This document shows, piece by piece, positions 24,285-35,512 of a DNA stretch of 64,000 nucleotides. Origin of the DNA: Lampris incognitus (Eukaryota > Chordata > Actinopteri > Lampriformes > Lampridae); NCBI RefSeq assembly GCF_029633865.1, contig NC_079219.1, forward strand, positions 18,805,963 through 18,869,962. The letters are read 5' to 3'. The notes under the pieces were generated by a model. It ran no database searches. It was not told where the DNA came from and worked only from the letters and a program-made list of their open reading frames with translations. Position 1 is the first letter of the stretch. Each line of letters begins with the position of its first letter. The position numbers were made by a program, and so were the translations under genes.

Positions 24285-24993
24285 GTAAGCTCCCATTTGC
24301 AATTCCCACTTTCTGCAAGACGAAGTTTAAACGGAATATAAGCGGTGCCTTTCACGCGGCGCTGACGCAAGAACAGCGTGAGTTTATGGCGTTGAAAACT
24401 GCCCCCCCCCCCCAGTGTAACCTAATCGTTTGAGAACCATACAAAGCAAATAAATTGCACAAAAACAAGATTTATTCATTTCAGCACATAGCTGCCACCG
24501 ATGGCCTTCGGAAAGCGCGTGCTATTTTTTATTTATTTATTTTGTCCATCTGTCTCGAGCCCTGTATGGCACCGCTCCGCGCGTCACGGCGCAGACGCTC
24601 CTCCGCTGTCATCTTTCCAACCAAGCAGCTGCACACCTGAGGCCACTAATCAACCAGTAGACTCTCTGCTGAACAACTCGAGTAGGAGACACGGGTGTGT
24701 AACTGCTTGGTTGGGACAAAAGCCTTCACCCACACTGACCCTCTCCGGATAAGATTGCCCACGTTAGAAGGATGGACGCACAAAACAAAGTGCAAAGGTG
24801 TTCTCAAGTGAACTATCCCTTCTAACATTTTTATAACATGCTAATTGTGCTAAATTATTGATTGTGCTTTGTCTTTCTCAATCAAAACTGTCTACTTACA
24901 TGTGGCTTTGATGGCTAAACAACAAAACTGTGAAAGGTGAGAGTTAACAGTGAGGTCTACTGTGACGTCTATAGGCCTTTACACACCGGAGAC
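24285..24993. other. Start of vwde intron 1
   Basis: No exon. An imperfect inverted repeat occurs: CAACCAAGCAGCTGCACACC (from about 24619) and, reversed, GGGTGTGTAACTGCTTGGTTG (ending near 24713). It may be part of a small transposable element I cannot name. Confidence 0.4.
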
Positions 24994-25037
24994 GTGACAA
25001 AAAACCGACACGAAATTTCGCGTCGGTTATTTGTCAC
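24994..25037. repeat. 44-bp palindrome
   Basis: A near-perfect palindrome is centred on CGAAATTTCG, with arms GTGACAA...CCGACA and CGTCGG...TTGTCAC. It lies just after GGCCTTTACACACCGGAGAC, which looks like a transposon tip. Confidence 0.65.
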
Positions 25038-25040
25038 TTC

Positions 25041-25240
25041 TCACCCCCCCCCCCATTTTCTTCTCAGCTGTACTTGGCCAATTACCCCACTCTTCCGAAC
25101 CGTCCCGGTTTCTGCTCCACCCCCTCTGCTGATCCGGGGAGGGCTGCAGTCGCCAGCCGCTTCTTTTCACCTGACTGAAGAGTTTCGCTAGGGGAACGTA
25201 GCGCGTGGGAGGATAACGCTATTCGCCCCCAGTTCCTCCT
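25041..25240 (-). repeat. tRNA-derived SINE, partial
   Basis: It carries the 3' two-thirds of the SINE seen at 17841-18305 and 42112-42535. Shared parts are the GCCAATTACCCCACTCTTCC and CAGCCGCTTCTTTTCACCTG blocks. The tRNA-like head is missing, and about 30 bp around the ACATGTGG block is deleted. Confidence 0.75.
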
Positions 25241-25369
25241 CTTTATAATTTTTGTGTCCTTCCTTTGTCATACAATACAGGGTGATGCGAAACCCAAACG
25301 ATCAACAGGTCCGCCATTGACAGTAGGAGTTGTGACATAACGTCCATTCCGCACAACGTGATTGGCTGA

Positions 25370-25540
25370 TGCCTTTATACGCGGTACGAAAGCTCAGGAA
25401 AATCAGCCTGGGAAATGCTTCCAGATGCAGAATGTCTGGACGCAAAAGCAAAACCTTTGTGAGATGCATAAAGTGCAACGTGTTCCTCTGTGTCTCCAAA
25501 AAGTCAGAATGCTTCATGAAATACCACCTAGAGGCAAACG
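25370..25540 (+). pseudogene. piggyBac-like transposase C-terminal remnant
   Basis: One frame reads [20 protein letters not shown] followed by [12 protein letters not shown], which is the cysteine-rich C-terminal domain (C-x2-C...LC...C...YH) of piggyBac-type transposases. This domain binds the terminal repeats. No catalytic part is present, and a stop follows soon after. An overlapping 101-residue frame (25362-25667) is a shadow. The remnant is short, so the family call is moderate. Confidence 0.5.
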
Positions 25541-26379
25541 TCCAATGAAATTGGTGAAGTTAATACACAAGAATGGGAAATCTACATTTGCTATTTGTCT
25601 TGTTTTTGGTGTTGTATTTTACTGGATGATTCCAGTGGATCTTTCCATGTACATACTCACCCTTTAAATGTTACACGCTTGAGAACAATGAAATTGAATA
25701 ACGAAGTCCTGTTGTCCACTACAGTGGACATGCTGTAAATTTTTTTTTACAAAGTTTTCTTTTTTTTTCTTTGCAGTGTGTTTTTTTTACCACCCCAATA
25801 CTTAATTTATGTAAAAAACATTTTTTTTTTAAAATTAAACAGCATTATTTTTCCTGGGTCTCAAAATGATCTATTGCGCTCAGAGGGGAAGTAGAGAAAG
25901 CCGCCTCGCCATCTCTCTGTCCTCTCACCCACTCCTGGGGGCCAAGGGTGAAAAGGGAAAAACATGTCCAAAGAGTGCCCCCACTCTGACAGGAAAACAA
26001 TGCCAAGGGCTAAGAGTGAAACGTCCAGGTGTAAACTATTGGAGGGGGGGGTCCAAGATGTCAGGACGGCCCTTAAAGGCTCCTGTGGACTTTTTTCCCC
26101 CAAAACTAGTGCCTGTCCATCTTATCCTCCACAGTCACGATGAGCCAGGTCCCACCGGCACATGCATTGACGGCCGTGTCTGTCCCAGGCATCTTTTTTC
26201 CCTTTTCTGTTGAGTTCTGACTGTCGACGGAAAGAAAGCTCCGCTGCCACACTGCACAGTTTCTTACCATTAAACTGTGCCTTAAAAAACTCCACATTTT
26301 CCTGTCATTTCTAGATGCGAAGCATCTCACGAAACCGCCACCTGACTCACTTGATTTCGTCATCTTTAGTCACGTTTAG
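25541..26379. other. Unrecognised intron DNA
   Basis: T-rich stretches, then GC-richer sequence from about 25900. The latter may be the continuation of the BEL/Pao relic on the minus strand, but I see no clear protein match. Confidence 0.3.
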
Positions 26380-28152
26380 TCATACCATCTGTGTACAAAC
26401 TCCACAACCCAGATGAGTTCGTCCTATGGAGCTTTGGTTGTCACTAGCAATGAGGAAAAATGCAGTAGGTTTCTCCTTTGGTTTATGGAAGGCATGTTGG
26501 TCTTTCTTTATTGGCTTGGGAGCTTCATGGTTGTAGAGAGCTGCAGCTCTGCCTGCTATGCACTTCGCCTGGGATTTCATTTGTAGCCAGGACCCCAAGT
26601 CAGGTAAGGTGTAGGTTTGGTCTGTGTCTGTCTGAAGGATACCTTGATACAAGCAGTGCTCCACAAATCTATTGCGGTAGCTTGGAGGCATCTTGCTCAA
26701 TAGTCGGTCGGCATGAGATCCACATCTTAATTCATAGCCGGTCTGTCCCTCCAGGGTCCTAAGCATGCCTACTACCGATTGGATAGACAAAGCGAAGGTG
26801 TCAAATGCTTTGGCGTTTCCGAACTTAAGGGCTGGAGCTTTCAGAATGCCACCCAGTTAACTTTGGACAAGTTGTTGGGGTTGGCCATACTTGTCCTGTA
26901 GAGCTTGCATGACCATGATATACGGCCTTGGATCATGCATATAGGCTTTGGTGAGCTGGAGAGCACTAGATACTGATATTGTTCGTTCAGGTGCTGATGA
27001 CTATTTAACAGGTTGTCGAGGGCAACCTTAAGTAATACAAAGTCACTCTCTGCCGTTGTCAAAAAGGGGGACCACTGGCTTTGGAATGTCGTAGGACGAG
27101 GCAATGAACAGATCCATACCAGCTGCCTTTGTTTGATCTGGGTTGAACTGCATCCATGCTGGAGTGGTTTATAATGCTGCTTGATTGGGATAGGCAAAGG
27201 CTGCATCAGGTTGTTAATGCTACAGTGGATGAACTGCATAGGGTGCAGCAGGCGTAGGAGCAGGGTGGTAGCTCACAGGTGCTATATTAGCAGACAGGGA
27301 TGCTGGAAGTGGAGTCGCATGTACTGCTGGAAGCAGGGCTAGGGATGCGGGAGGAGGAGCTACATGAAGTGCTGGAGGCTGGGCAAGGGACACTGGAGGA
27401 GGGGCTACATGTAGTGCTGGAGCCAGGCCCAGGCAAGCTGGAGGAGGAGCTACTTGTAGCATGGCAGGTGAGGTCAGGAATGCTAGAGGAGGGGCTACAT
27501 GTGGCACTGGAGGCGGGGCCAGAGATGCCGGGGGAGGAGCCACACCATTGTCTCTCTGTGGCATTGGTGGTAGAGGTCTGCCGTTGTCAGGTAATGATAA
27601 CTGGGGGGATAATGGCATCGGGTGTGCCTTTCTGTCATCTGATGTGGATGGTGAGGCTCTGGCACCATTGGGGTCCTGTAATTTCTTTTTAAGCAGAGAA
27701 GTGACAAGCTTAGCTATCGCTAGCTCATTTTCTCTCTTCTTTAGCTGTCGCCGTCGTTCCAGTTGTCTGGTTAATGACTCTCGGGCTCTATGGGCTTCAC
27801 CTTGCAACTGTTGCGCCTCTCTGGCTTGAGTGTGATGTTGTTGACATTCAACATCGGCTTGTTCGTCCTCTTCCTGTTGCTGTTCCAACTCCTCGAACTC
27901 CATCTGCTTTACTTGCTCTTCGAGAAGGGCCATTTGTAGCTCGGTGAGAACATTAGAGGGGAATGAGCATGAGCATGCTTGGTGTGTTGACCTGGAACTG
28001 GCAGTCCTCTGGGATGAGCTCCGCGTTCGCTCACTGCGTGAACCTTGGGATGGGGGAGCCAGTTGTGTGATTTGGGTTTGTCCCTCATGAGGGAGAGTTG
28101 CAACCACATAGTCATTTAGGTACTCTGGAGGGCGCTGTTCTGTATATTCCAT
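26380..28152 (-). pseudogene. BEL/Pao-type gag, three broken frames
   Basis: The 310-residue first frame (28152-27220) has a basic, serine-rich start, a long coiled coil (QVKQMEFEELEQQQEEDEQA and on) and a proline-rich repeat region. It shifts into 27239-26841 (SDFVLLKVALDNLLNSHQHL) and then 26790-26380 (SVVGMLRTLEGQTGYELRCG, LLSKMPPSYRNRFVEHCLYQ). The last block is characteristic of Gag-like proteins of BEL/Pao and related elements, which package element RNA. No polymerase follows. On its 5' side (28160-28180) a GGTCCTTCGAGCTGGATTAG segment resembles BEL primer-binding regions. It is a dead relic in vwde intron 1, antisense to the gene. Confidence 0.6.
27301..27541. repeat. 45-bp minisatellite inside gag
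   Basis: About five units of 45 bp, each with a GGAGGAGGGGCTACATG-like core, encode repeated VAPPPxSLAxPPALH peptides on the minus strand. The units differ by several substitutions. Confidence 0.75.
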
Positions 28153-28184
28153 ACCTTGGTTGGTACTCTAATCCAGCTCGAAGG

Positions 28185-28672
28185 ACCATAAAAAGGAGAT
28201 GGGGGTCCCCAAGGAATCTGGTGGTTAGACTTGGCTCAAGGTACAGATGGAGTCCTGATTAGAGAACACGGAAACGGACTTTCCAGTTATGCTGCTTTAA
28301 TTTAGGCTGTGGTCTGTAACAGTGATACAAACAAGGGAATGCTATCAGTATAACAAACAATACAATTGAGAACATAAGATAAGGACTGTAATTATTAATC
28401 AAATTTATCAACAACAAATTCACCGCTAGCACACTGCCCCACATCAGGCTTATAAACTACAGAAATTACCGGCAGAACAGTTACCGAATAATCGCGCTAA
28501 TATCTAGTTTGCTTTTATATGTATATCAGCACATACCTTTGAGCATTTACGCACAGCAGTAAGCAGAGGCTGTATAGGTGGATTGTGAAAACAGGAGAGG
28601 AAAAATATAGTTGCCTTACCATCAACCACACAAAAACTGAACTAGACCTCACGTCACCGGATTGTAACACAG
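28185..28672 (-). repeat. Possible 5' LTR of BEL-like relic
   Basis: On the minus strand the stretch starts TGTTACAATCCGGTGACG and leads to the presumed primer-binding region before the gag. No second copy is present, so boundaries are inferred. Confidence 0.3.
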
Positions 28673-28818
28673 CACCTGGTGCGTTCAGGGACAGTCTGTA
28701 AATAACAGCTACGGTGAGTTCACTTAGATGGGACGGAGTAAATTGCCATTATAATGAAGCAAACTAAACCTATAAGGCAGTGGACAGGCAAACTTATTAC
28801 ACAACTATGTAGGCTTTC

Positions 28819-28819
<1 letters not shown>

Positions 28820-28854
<35 letters not shown>

Positions 28855-28856
28855 TT

Positions 28857-28907
<51 letters not shown>
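28820..28907. repeat. (CA)n, (TG)n and (TA)n compound microsatellite
   Basis: (CA)n at 28820-28851, (TG)n at about 28856-28873 and (TA)n at 28873-28907. The CA and TG blocks form an inverted repeat around ATAGTT. Confidence 0.9.
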
Positions 28908-28911
<4 letters not shown>

Positions 28912-28976
28912 CTAATCTTGCATACTAATGGGCCTATCAGCTTGCGTTTTTTTTGTTGCAGTTATGACTGTAGGAT
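28908..28976 (+). repeat. Dispersed 69-bp segment, copy 1
   Basis: It contains GCTAATCTTGCATACTAATG followed by GGCCTATCAGC and TTGCAGTTATGACTGTA. It matches 33881-33954 closely, and in both places it directly follows a TG- or TA-rich array. Confidence 0.8.
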
Positions 28977-29067
28977 AATAATATCTCCTTTTCATGAAAT
29001 GATAAACCTCAATCATTAGCCATTAGCATTAATAATATGATAACAGTCATGGTGACTGTAGGCAATT

Positions 29068-29070
<3 letters not shown>

Positions 29071-29115
<45 letters not shown>
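29071..29115. repeat. (TA)n microsatellite, left flank of transposon
   Basis: A TA array interrupted by the Tc1/mariner element. The array resumes at 30734-30751. Confidence 0.9.
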
Positions 29116-29118
<3 letters not shown>

Positions 29119-30733
29119 TACCGTTTAAAAGTTTGGGATCACCCAAACAATTTTGTGTTTTCCATGAAAAGTCACACTTATTCACCACCATATGTTGTGA
29201 AATGAATAGAAAATAGAGTCAAGACATTGACAAGGTTAGAAATAATGATTTGTATTTGAAATAAGATTTTTTTTACATCAAACTTTACTTTCGTCAAAGA
29301 ATCCTCCATTTGCAGCAATTACAGCATTGCAGACCTTTGGCATTCTAGCTGTTAATTTGTTGAGGTAATCTGGAGAAATTGCACCCCACGCTTCCAGAAG
29401 CAGCTCCCACAAGTTGGATTGGTTGGATGGGCACTTCTTGCGTACCATACGGTCAAGCTGCTCCCACAACAGCTCAATGGGGTTCAGATCTGGTGACTGC
29501 GCTGGCCACTCCATTACCGATAGAATACCAGCTGCCTGCTTCTGCTCTAAATAGTTCTTGCACAATTTGGAGGTGTGTTTAGGGTCATTGTCCTGTTGTA
29601 GGATGAAATTGGCTCCAATCAAGCGCTGTCCACTGGGTATGGCATGGCGTTGCAAAATGGAGTGATAGCCTTCCTTATTCAGAATCCCTTTTACCCTGTA
29701 CAAATCTCCCACCTTACCAGCACCAAAGCAACCCCAGACCATCACATTACCTCCACCATGCTTAACAGATGGCGTCAGGCATTCTTCCAGCATCTTTTCA
29801 TTTGTTCTGCGTCTCACAAACGTTCTTCTTTGTGATCCAAACACCTCAAACTTGGATTCATCCGTCCACAACACTTTTTTCCAGTCTTCCTCTGTCCAAT
29901 GTCTGTGTTCTTTTGCCCATCTTAATCTTTTTCTTTTATTGGTCAGTCTCAGATATGGCTTTTTCTTTGCCACTCTGCCCTGAAGCCCAGAATCCCGCAG
30001 CCGCCTCTTCACTGTAGATGTTGACACTGGTGTTTTGCGGGTATTATTTAATGAAGATGCCAGTTGGGGACCTGTGAGGTGTCTGTTTCTCAAACTAGAG
30101 ACTCTAATGTACTTATCTTCTTGCTCAGTTGTGCAACGCGGCCTCCCACTTCTTTTTCTACTCTGGTTAGAGCCTGTTTGTGCTGTCCTCTGAAGGGAGT
30201 AGTACACACCGGTGTAGGAAATCTTCAATTTCTTAGCAATTTCTCGCATGGAATAGCCTTCATTTCTAAGAACAAGAATAGACTGTCGAGTTTCAGATGA
30301 AAGTTCTCTTTTTCTGGCCATTTTGAGCGTTTAATTGACCCCACAAATGTGATGCTCCAGAAACTCAATCTGCTCAAAGGAAGGTCAGTTTTGTAGCTTC
30401 TGTAACGAGCTAAACTGTTTTCAGATGTGTGAACATGATTGCACAAGGGTTTTCTAATCATCAATTAGCCTTCTGAGCCAATGAGCAAACACATTGTACC
30501 ATTAGAACACTGGAGTGATAGTTGCTTGAAATGGGCCTCTATACACCTATGTAGATATTGCACCAAAAACCAGACATTTGCAGCTAGAATAGTCATTTAC
30601 CACATTAGCAATGTATAGAGTGTATTTCTTTAAAGTTAAGACTAGTTTAAAGTTATCTTCATTGAAAAGTACAGTGCTTTTCCTTCAAAAATATGGACAT
30701 TTCAATGTGATCCCAAACTTTTGAACGGTAGTG
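29116..30733 (-). mobile_element. Tc1/mariner element with DD38E spacing, intact
   Basis: The ends are inverted repeats: left CACTACCGTTTAAAAGTTTG and right, reversed, CACTACCGTTCAAAAGTTTG, with 26 of the first 27 bases equal. It is flanked by TA on both sides, inside a TA microsatellite. It is 1618 bp long with one uninterrupted transposase on the minus strand. The DD38E spacing matches the published Intruder family. Confidence 0.92.
29278..30321 (-). CDS. DD38E Tc1/mariner transposase, open frame
   Basis: This 347-residue frame has no stop or shift. The N-terminal DNA-binding part contains a first helix-turn-helix (EGYSMREIAKKLKISYTGVY), a GRPR motif (residues 59-62) and a second HTH with STVKRRLRDSGLQGR. 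The catalytic residues are D154 (LWTDESKF), D244 (LQQDNDPKHT) and E283 (SPDLNPIELLW), with 38 residues between the last two. The GGGNVMVWGCF block (from residue 189) is the usual glycine-rich box. It is antisense to vwde within intron 1. The protein would act in the nucleus as a cut-and-paste transposase. Whether it is expressed or active cannot be seen. Confidence 0.92.
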   Translation of the reverse strand: MARKRELSSETRQSILVLRNEGYSMREIAKKLKISYTGVYYSLQRTAQTGSNQSRKRSGRPRCTTEQEDKYIRVSSLRNRHLTGPQLASSLNNTRKTPVSTSTVKRRLRDSGLQGRVAKKKPYLRLTNKRKRLRWAKEHRHWTEEDWKKVLWTDESKFEVFGSQRRTFVRRRTNEKMLEECLTPSVKHGGGNVMVWGCFGAGKVGDLYRVKGILNKEGYHSILQRHAIPSGQRLIGANFILQQDNDPKHTSKLCKNYLEQKQAAGILSVMEWPAQSPDLNPIELLWEQLDRMVRKKCPSNQSNLWELLLEAWGAISPDYLNKLTARMPKVCNAVIAANGGFFDESKV

Positions 30734-30751
30734 TATATATATATATATATG

Positions 30752-31323
30752 TAATATAAAACTTCATTAAATGAAACACTCAACGGTAGGGAAAGTGCTC
30801 AACAAATAAGGAGCAAAATAATCCAGTGATTCAAGTAAATTCTTTAATGGACAGTACAAGCCTGTTTCATGCCATAAGCAATCAAATCATCAGCTGCTGC
30901 TGATTGCTTGAGTACTAGAGTACTTCATGTTCATATCTGAGTATTTGAACAGGGTAATCAGTTCAAATGCATATCTCTATTATTTCCAAGTAGTTAAGAT
31001 GGACATGACTGGGAACATGTCTTTGGGAGGCACAACTTCAATAATCTGAGGTTTTAGGGCTTAGTTAAATATTTGGCCGACACCCCCAACATGACTGATT
31101 CTGTGCATCTACCCACCAGCACAGTTAGAGCCAGTATTTAAAGAAAATTCTAGATAAAATTCTTGATCATATTACTATGACTATAATGAGGTAACATCAC
31201 TTTATCTCTCCAAATCCATCGTAGTCACCACATTATATCTGTAGATTCCATATTGCAGTGAATCATGTGCTGTTTATATGATATCTCATTAGCTTCAACA
31301 AAGATCATTTAAGTAGGTGTGAA
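30752..31323. other. No recognised gene
   Basis: AT-rich intron DNA. I see nothing further. Confidence 0.35.
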
Positions 31324-31463
31324 TGTGTGTGTCGGCCCTGTGATGGTCTGGCGGGCTGTCCAGGGTGTCTCCCCACCTGCCACCCAATGACTGCTGGAAT
31401 AGGCTCCAGCGTCCCCGCGACCCTGAGAGCAGTATAAGCGGTGTGGATAATGACTGGAATGAA
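31324..31463 (+). repeat. L2-like LINE 3' tail
   Basis: It contains GGCCCTGTGATGGTCTGGCG, then GTCCAGGGTGTCTCCCCACC, GGAATAGGCTCCAGC and ATAAGCGGTGTGGATAATG. This is a tail widespread in fish LINEs. It is inverted relative to 32955-33068 and 44731-44880. Confidence 0.55.
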
Positions 31464-32766
31464 TACTTAGAATACAGCATCATTCTCTTGAATAGATGAA
31501 AGTCTAAGAATTCAGCCAATGTTCTGGTTTAGTTTCTGATCTGGTTTAGTGACAGAATTAAATGACACTCAGCTGTGCCATCCAAGAAATTTGATAGCTT
31601 GTTCTCATTAAAACGGGGAATAGGGGCAGTTGACTGTGGTTTAATATTGTTGTTTATTGGGAGTGTTACTGAAGAATGGCAGTATTAACAGTGGGGAAGT
31701 AAAGATGGAGATATGAGAGGAAGCGGAAACAGCTTTGACAAGATTCAGTCTTATGGCAGTGGGGGTAAACTCTCCAAACCTTTGACGATGACACAATCAG
31801 TTCTGCACCCAGCACATGTGATGTTAATGTGGACACCACAAGGATGGACATCATTACCCCAACTCTAGACATTGCCTTCAGGGGGTAACTTTTTACATTA
31901 TCCCTGGTAAAAAAATGACACGGCACTCCGGAGGCACTCTGAATATTTAATTTATGGTCTTCCTTTAACCTGTAACCTGCTGGCCCTTCTCTGTAACTTT
32001 TGTCCCACTCCTGGAACAACAATAAGTTGTTTATTGTTTGTTAATTGCAGCCAACTTAATTAGATTAGATTAGATAAGATGCTATTCATAAATGCATCAA
32101 AAACACCTTTGCACCAGTGGTAACGAGAAAGCTTGTTTGTGACTTTCCCTCAACTCGGCAAAAGCTTTACAGAGGATGTTTTTCGTTTCGATTTTTAAAA
32201 TACCCCGAGGACTTACTTTGGTATGCCCTAAAAAAATAGTTGCCCTCCTGTTTCAAGTTCACTTTTGACCTTAAACGCAGGAGTCGGGGTTTCTTCGAAG
32301 TAGTTCCTAAGATTCTTATCCTAGACAAAGGATGATGTCTCCAACAGCGCTTTACTGCTAACCGTTGAATACCAAGTACCTTGCATGGACTCAAGAGAGA
32401 CCGTATCTTGAAATGGACCATACGGACATTAGCAGTCACATCCTGTCAGGACTGGAACCATATCTAACATAGAAGGCCAATAATGATAATAATGTTAGCT
32501 TTGGCTGCCACTCAGTTGTCGATCCTGATTAGATAGGCTGGAATGGTGCAAGGAAAGCTTTCTGTTTGGGTTTTTCTCATTGTGGTTTGTTTGATGAAAA
32601 GAGAAGTACATGAAGGGGAATGTGGGGGTTTGCCTCTAACAGTAGCTTGAATATTTGCAAAGGGCTTCATGGCAAACGCTTAGGGCCTTATGGTGAGAAG
32701 GAAATTACCATCCATCCCTTCATTTAGTTTTAGACAATAGTTTTAGACATTTAGTTTTAGACAATG
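31464..32766. other. No recognised gene
   Basis: No exon or named repeat. Three near copies of TTTAGTTTTAGACAA occur at about 32724-32766. Confidence 0.35.
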
Positions 32767-32810
32767 CACACATTTTCATTAAGACACTCCTGTCTTAATG
32801 AAAAGGTGTG
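32767..32810. repeat. Hairpin: 20-bp arms, 4-base loop
   Basis: The arms CACACATTTTCATTAAGACA and TGTCTTAATGAAAAGGTGTG pair at 19 of 20 positions around CTCC. Confidence 0.8.
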
Positions 32811-32954
32811 TATCTTAATCACCAAATGACAGATCTGCATAGCCCCAGTGACCACACAAAAACGTTTTTACTGTTTTATATTTCCCCATGGTACAGAGGA
32901 TATGATCTTTACATGTTGTCACTTGAGGACACTTAGGTCAATTAATACCCTAAA

Positions 32955-33068
32955 TCCATCCATCCATCCATTATCCAAACCGCTTATCCTGCTCTCAGAG
33001 TCACGGGGATGCTGGAGCCTATCCCAGTAGTCATTGGGTGGCAGGCGGAGAGACACCCTGGACAGGCA
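32955..33068 (-). repeat. L2-like LINE 3' tail
   Basis: It starts with CCATCCATCCATTATCCAAA and contains CGCTTATCCTGCTCTCAG, GGAGCCTATCCCAG and the GGAGAGACACCCTGGACAGG end. Confidence 0.55.
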
Positions 33069-33954
<886 letters not shown>

Positions 33955-34095
33955 CAACAGCCTCTCTTGGTTGAGGTGATTCAAAACCTTGGAAAAACGT
34001 TTGTTCTCACTACCACCGCTCCCTCTCGTCATTCACTCTCTAGCTCGCTTGACCAACGCTGCTCTCTCTCTCTCTCTCTCTTTCTCTCGCTCTCT

Positions 34096-35512
34096 CTTGG
34101 AACTTCAATTCAATTCAGTTCAATTCAATTCAATTCAATGAAGCTTTATTGGCGTGCTGTTTGAATGAAAAAAAAAAACATGTTGCCAAAGCAAATATTT
34201 TTACATAAACAATGTAATTGAAACAGTGAATAAACCCTATATTACAATAAACAAAACAACACATAAAGTTAAAGATAATCAAATATCTAAGGTATGTTTC
34301 TGACATTGTGGCATGCAGTACCAAACTGCCCTGCCAGCTGTGCAGCAGGACTGTCTTCACCAAGAGCAGTCGCAATAAGTTTGTCATGTGTGAGGTTGAG
34401 AAAGTTTGGGATTAAGATTAAAAAAAAAAAGATAAGATAAGAATCTCTGTGGGGAAATTCATCCTCTGCATTTAACCTATCTCAACACACACACACTGGA
34501 AGCAGTGGGCAGGCGTGTAGCTAGGAGCAGTGGGCAGCCACTGTGCTGTGCCCAGGGACCAACTCCAGTTCTTCTTCCCATTGCCTTGATCAGGGGCACA
34601 GACAGGAGTAGTAACCCTAACATGTATGTCTTTTTGATGGCGGGAGGAAACCGGAGCACCCGGAGGAAACCCACACAAACACAGGGAGAACATGCAAACT
34701 ACACACAGAAAGGACTTAGGATGGCCTGGGGTTCGAACCCAGGAGCTTCTTGCTGTGAGGCAGCAGTGCTTGCTACTGGGGTGCCCGAGTTATTGAATTT
34801 GGGGGAGAATTCTTCTCTTTTTTTTCTTTGTTGTATTTTGGACTTTTGATGAAAAGTGGATTTTTTTCCACTCCTCCTGTTCCACACTGGACACCAATTC
34901 TTTTGTTGCTTTCCAGCCAGTCTTTCTTGTGATGACCAGTCTCAACAGCAAGTTTATGGTCACTCAGTCTGTATTTAGATAGCAGTTTTCTTTGTGTGGA
35001 CTTTTTTGTTGAGTTAAATATGAAGCTTATATGTATTCTCTGTTCAATAGGTTATAACATTCTAGTTTATGAATTAATTGGATTTCATTTTTCCACTGTT
35101 GATAATAACTTAATTTATTATTCTCATCCAGCTGTTTAACTTGTGGGAGAGGAATAGTTTTCATGTTGCCCCTTTGAGGTGGAGGTGTACTTTTGTTGCT
35201 TGGTGCGTCCCAGGTATTTTGGTTCAGATGTCCTTTCTGTTGCAGATAAGCTCTGTGTTGGTGAGAGTCTGGGTCTGATTAAATGAAGTGGTGCCAGAAT
35301 TTAATGGACCCTTTCTTGATATTAATTAAGAGAGGGAACTGCACTAGCTCTGCTCTGCATCCCAGATCGGGACAGTTTCTGTGAACCCTCAGTATGTTTT
35401 TGCAGAGCTCAAGGTGAACATTTTCAATTGGGTTTGAGGACGTCTCGGTGCTGCTCTTTAATCAGTAGACCCCAGAGCTCACTTTCATAGAGAAGGATTG
35501 CTTCAATAATGC
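34096..35512 (-). pseudogene. Minus-strand LINE, 3' piece (C-terminus and tail)
   Basis: This is the end of a non-LTR element whose other pieces lie at 40684-40838, 41590-42091, 44140-44728 and 44881-45146. Starting from the BEL insertion point the minus strand reads DSIIEAILLYESELWGLLIK and continues, with stops, to NLLNREYI-like residues. The 3' end has AATAAAG and a (TTGAA)n simple tail at 34096-34140. A DANA-like SINE at 34430-34789 splits it. Many stops make it a dead copy. The LINE clade is not certain. Confidence 0.65.
34430..34789 (-). repeat. DANA/Mermaid-like SINE in the LINE
   Basis: It shares the GCATGTTCTCCCTGTGTTTG, GGTTTCCTCCGGGTGCTCC and GGTTTCCTCCCGCC motifs, the GGGTTCGAACCC box B and the tail region with 19866-20219. 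It interrupts the minus-strand LINE. Confidence 0.8.

Noticed and set aside
24285-24433. Extension of vwde exon 1 to the stop at 24431
   Set aside because: The GTAAGC donor at 24285 and the phase agreement with exon 2 favour splicing. The extension shows no similarity.
27300-27829. Plus-strand frames rich in EE and GGG
   Set aside because: They are antisense shadows of the proline-rich gag repeats.
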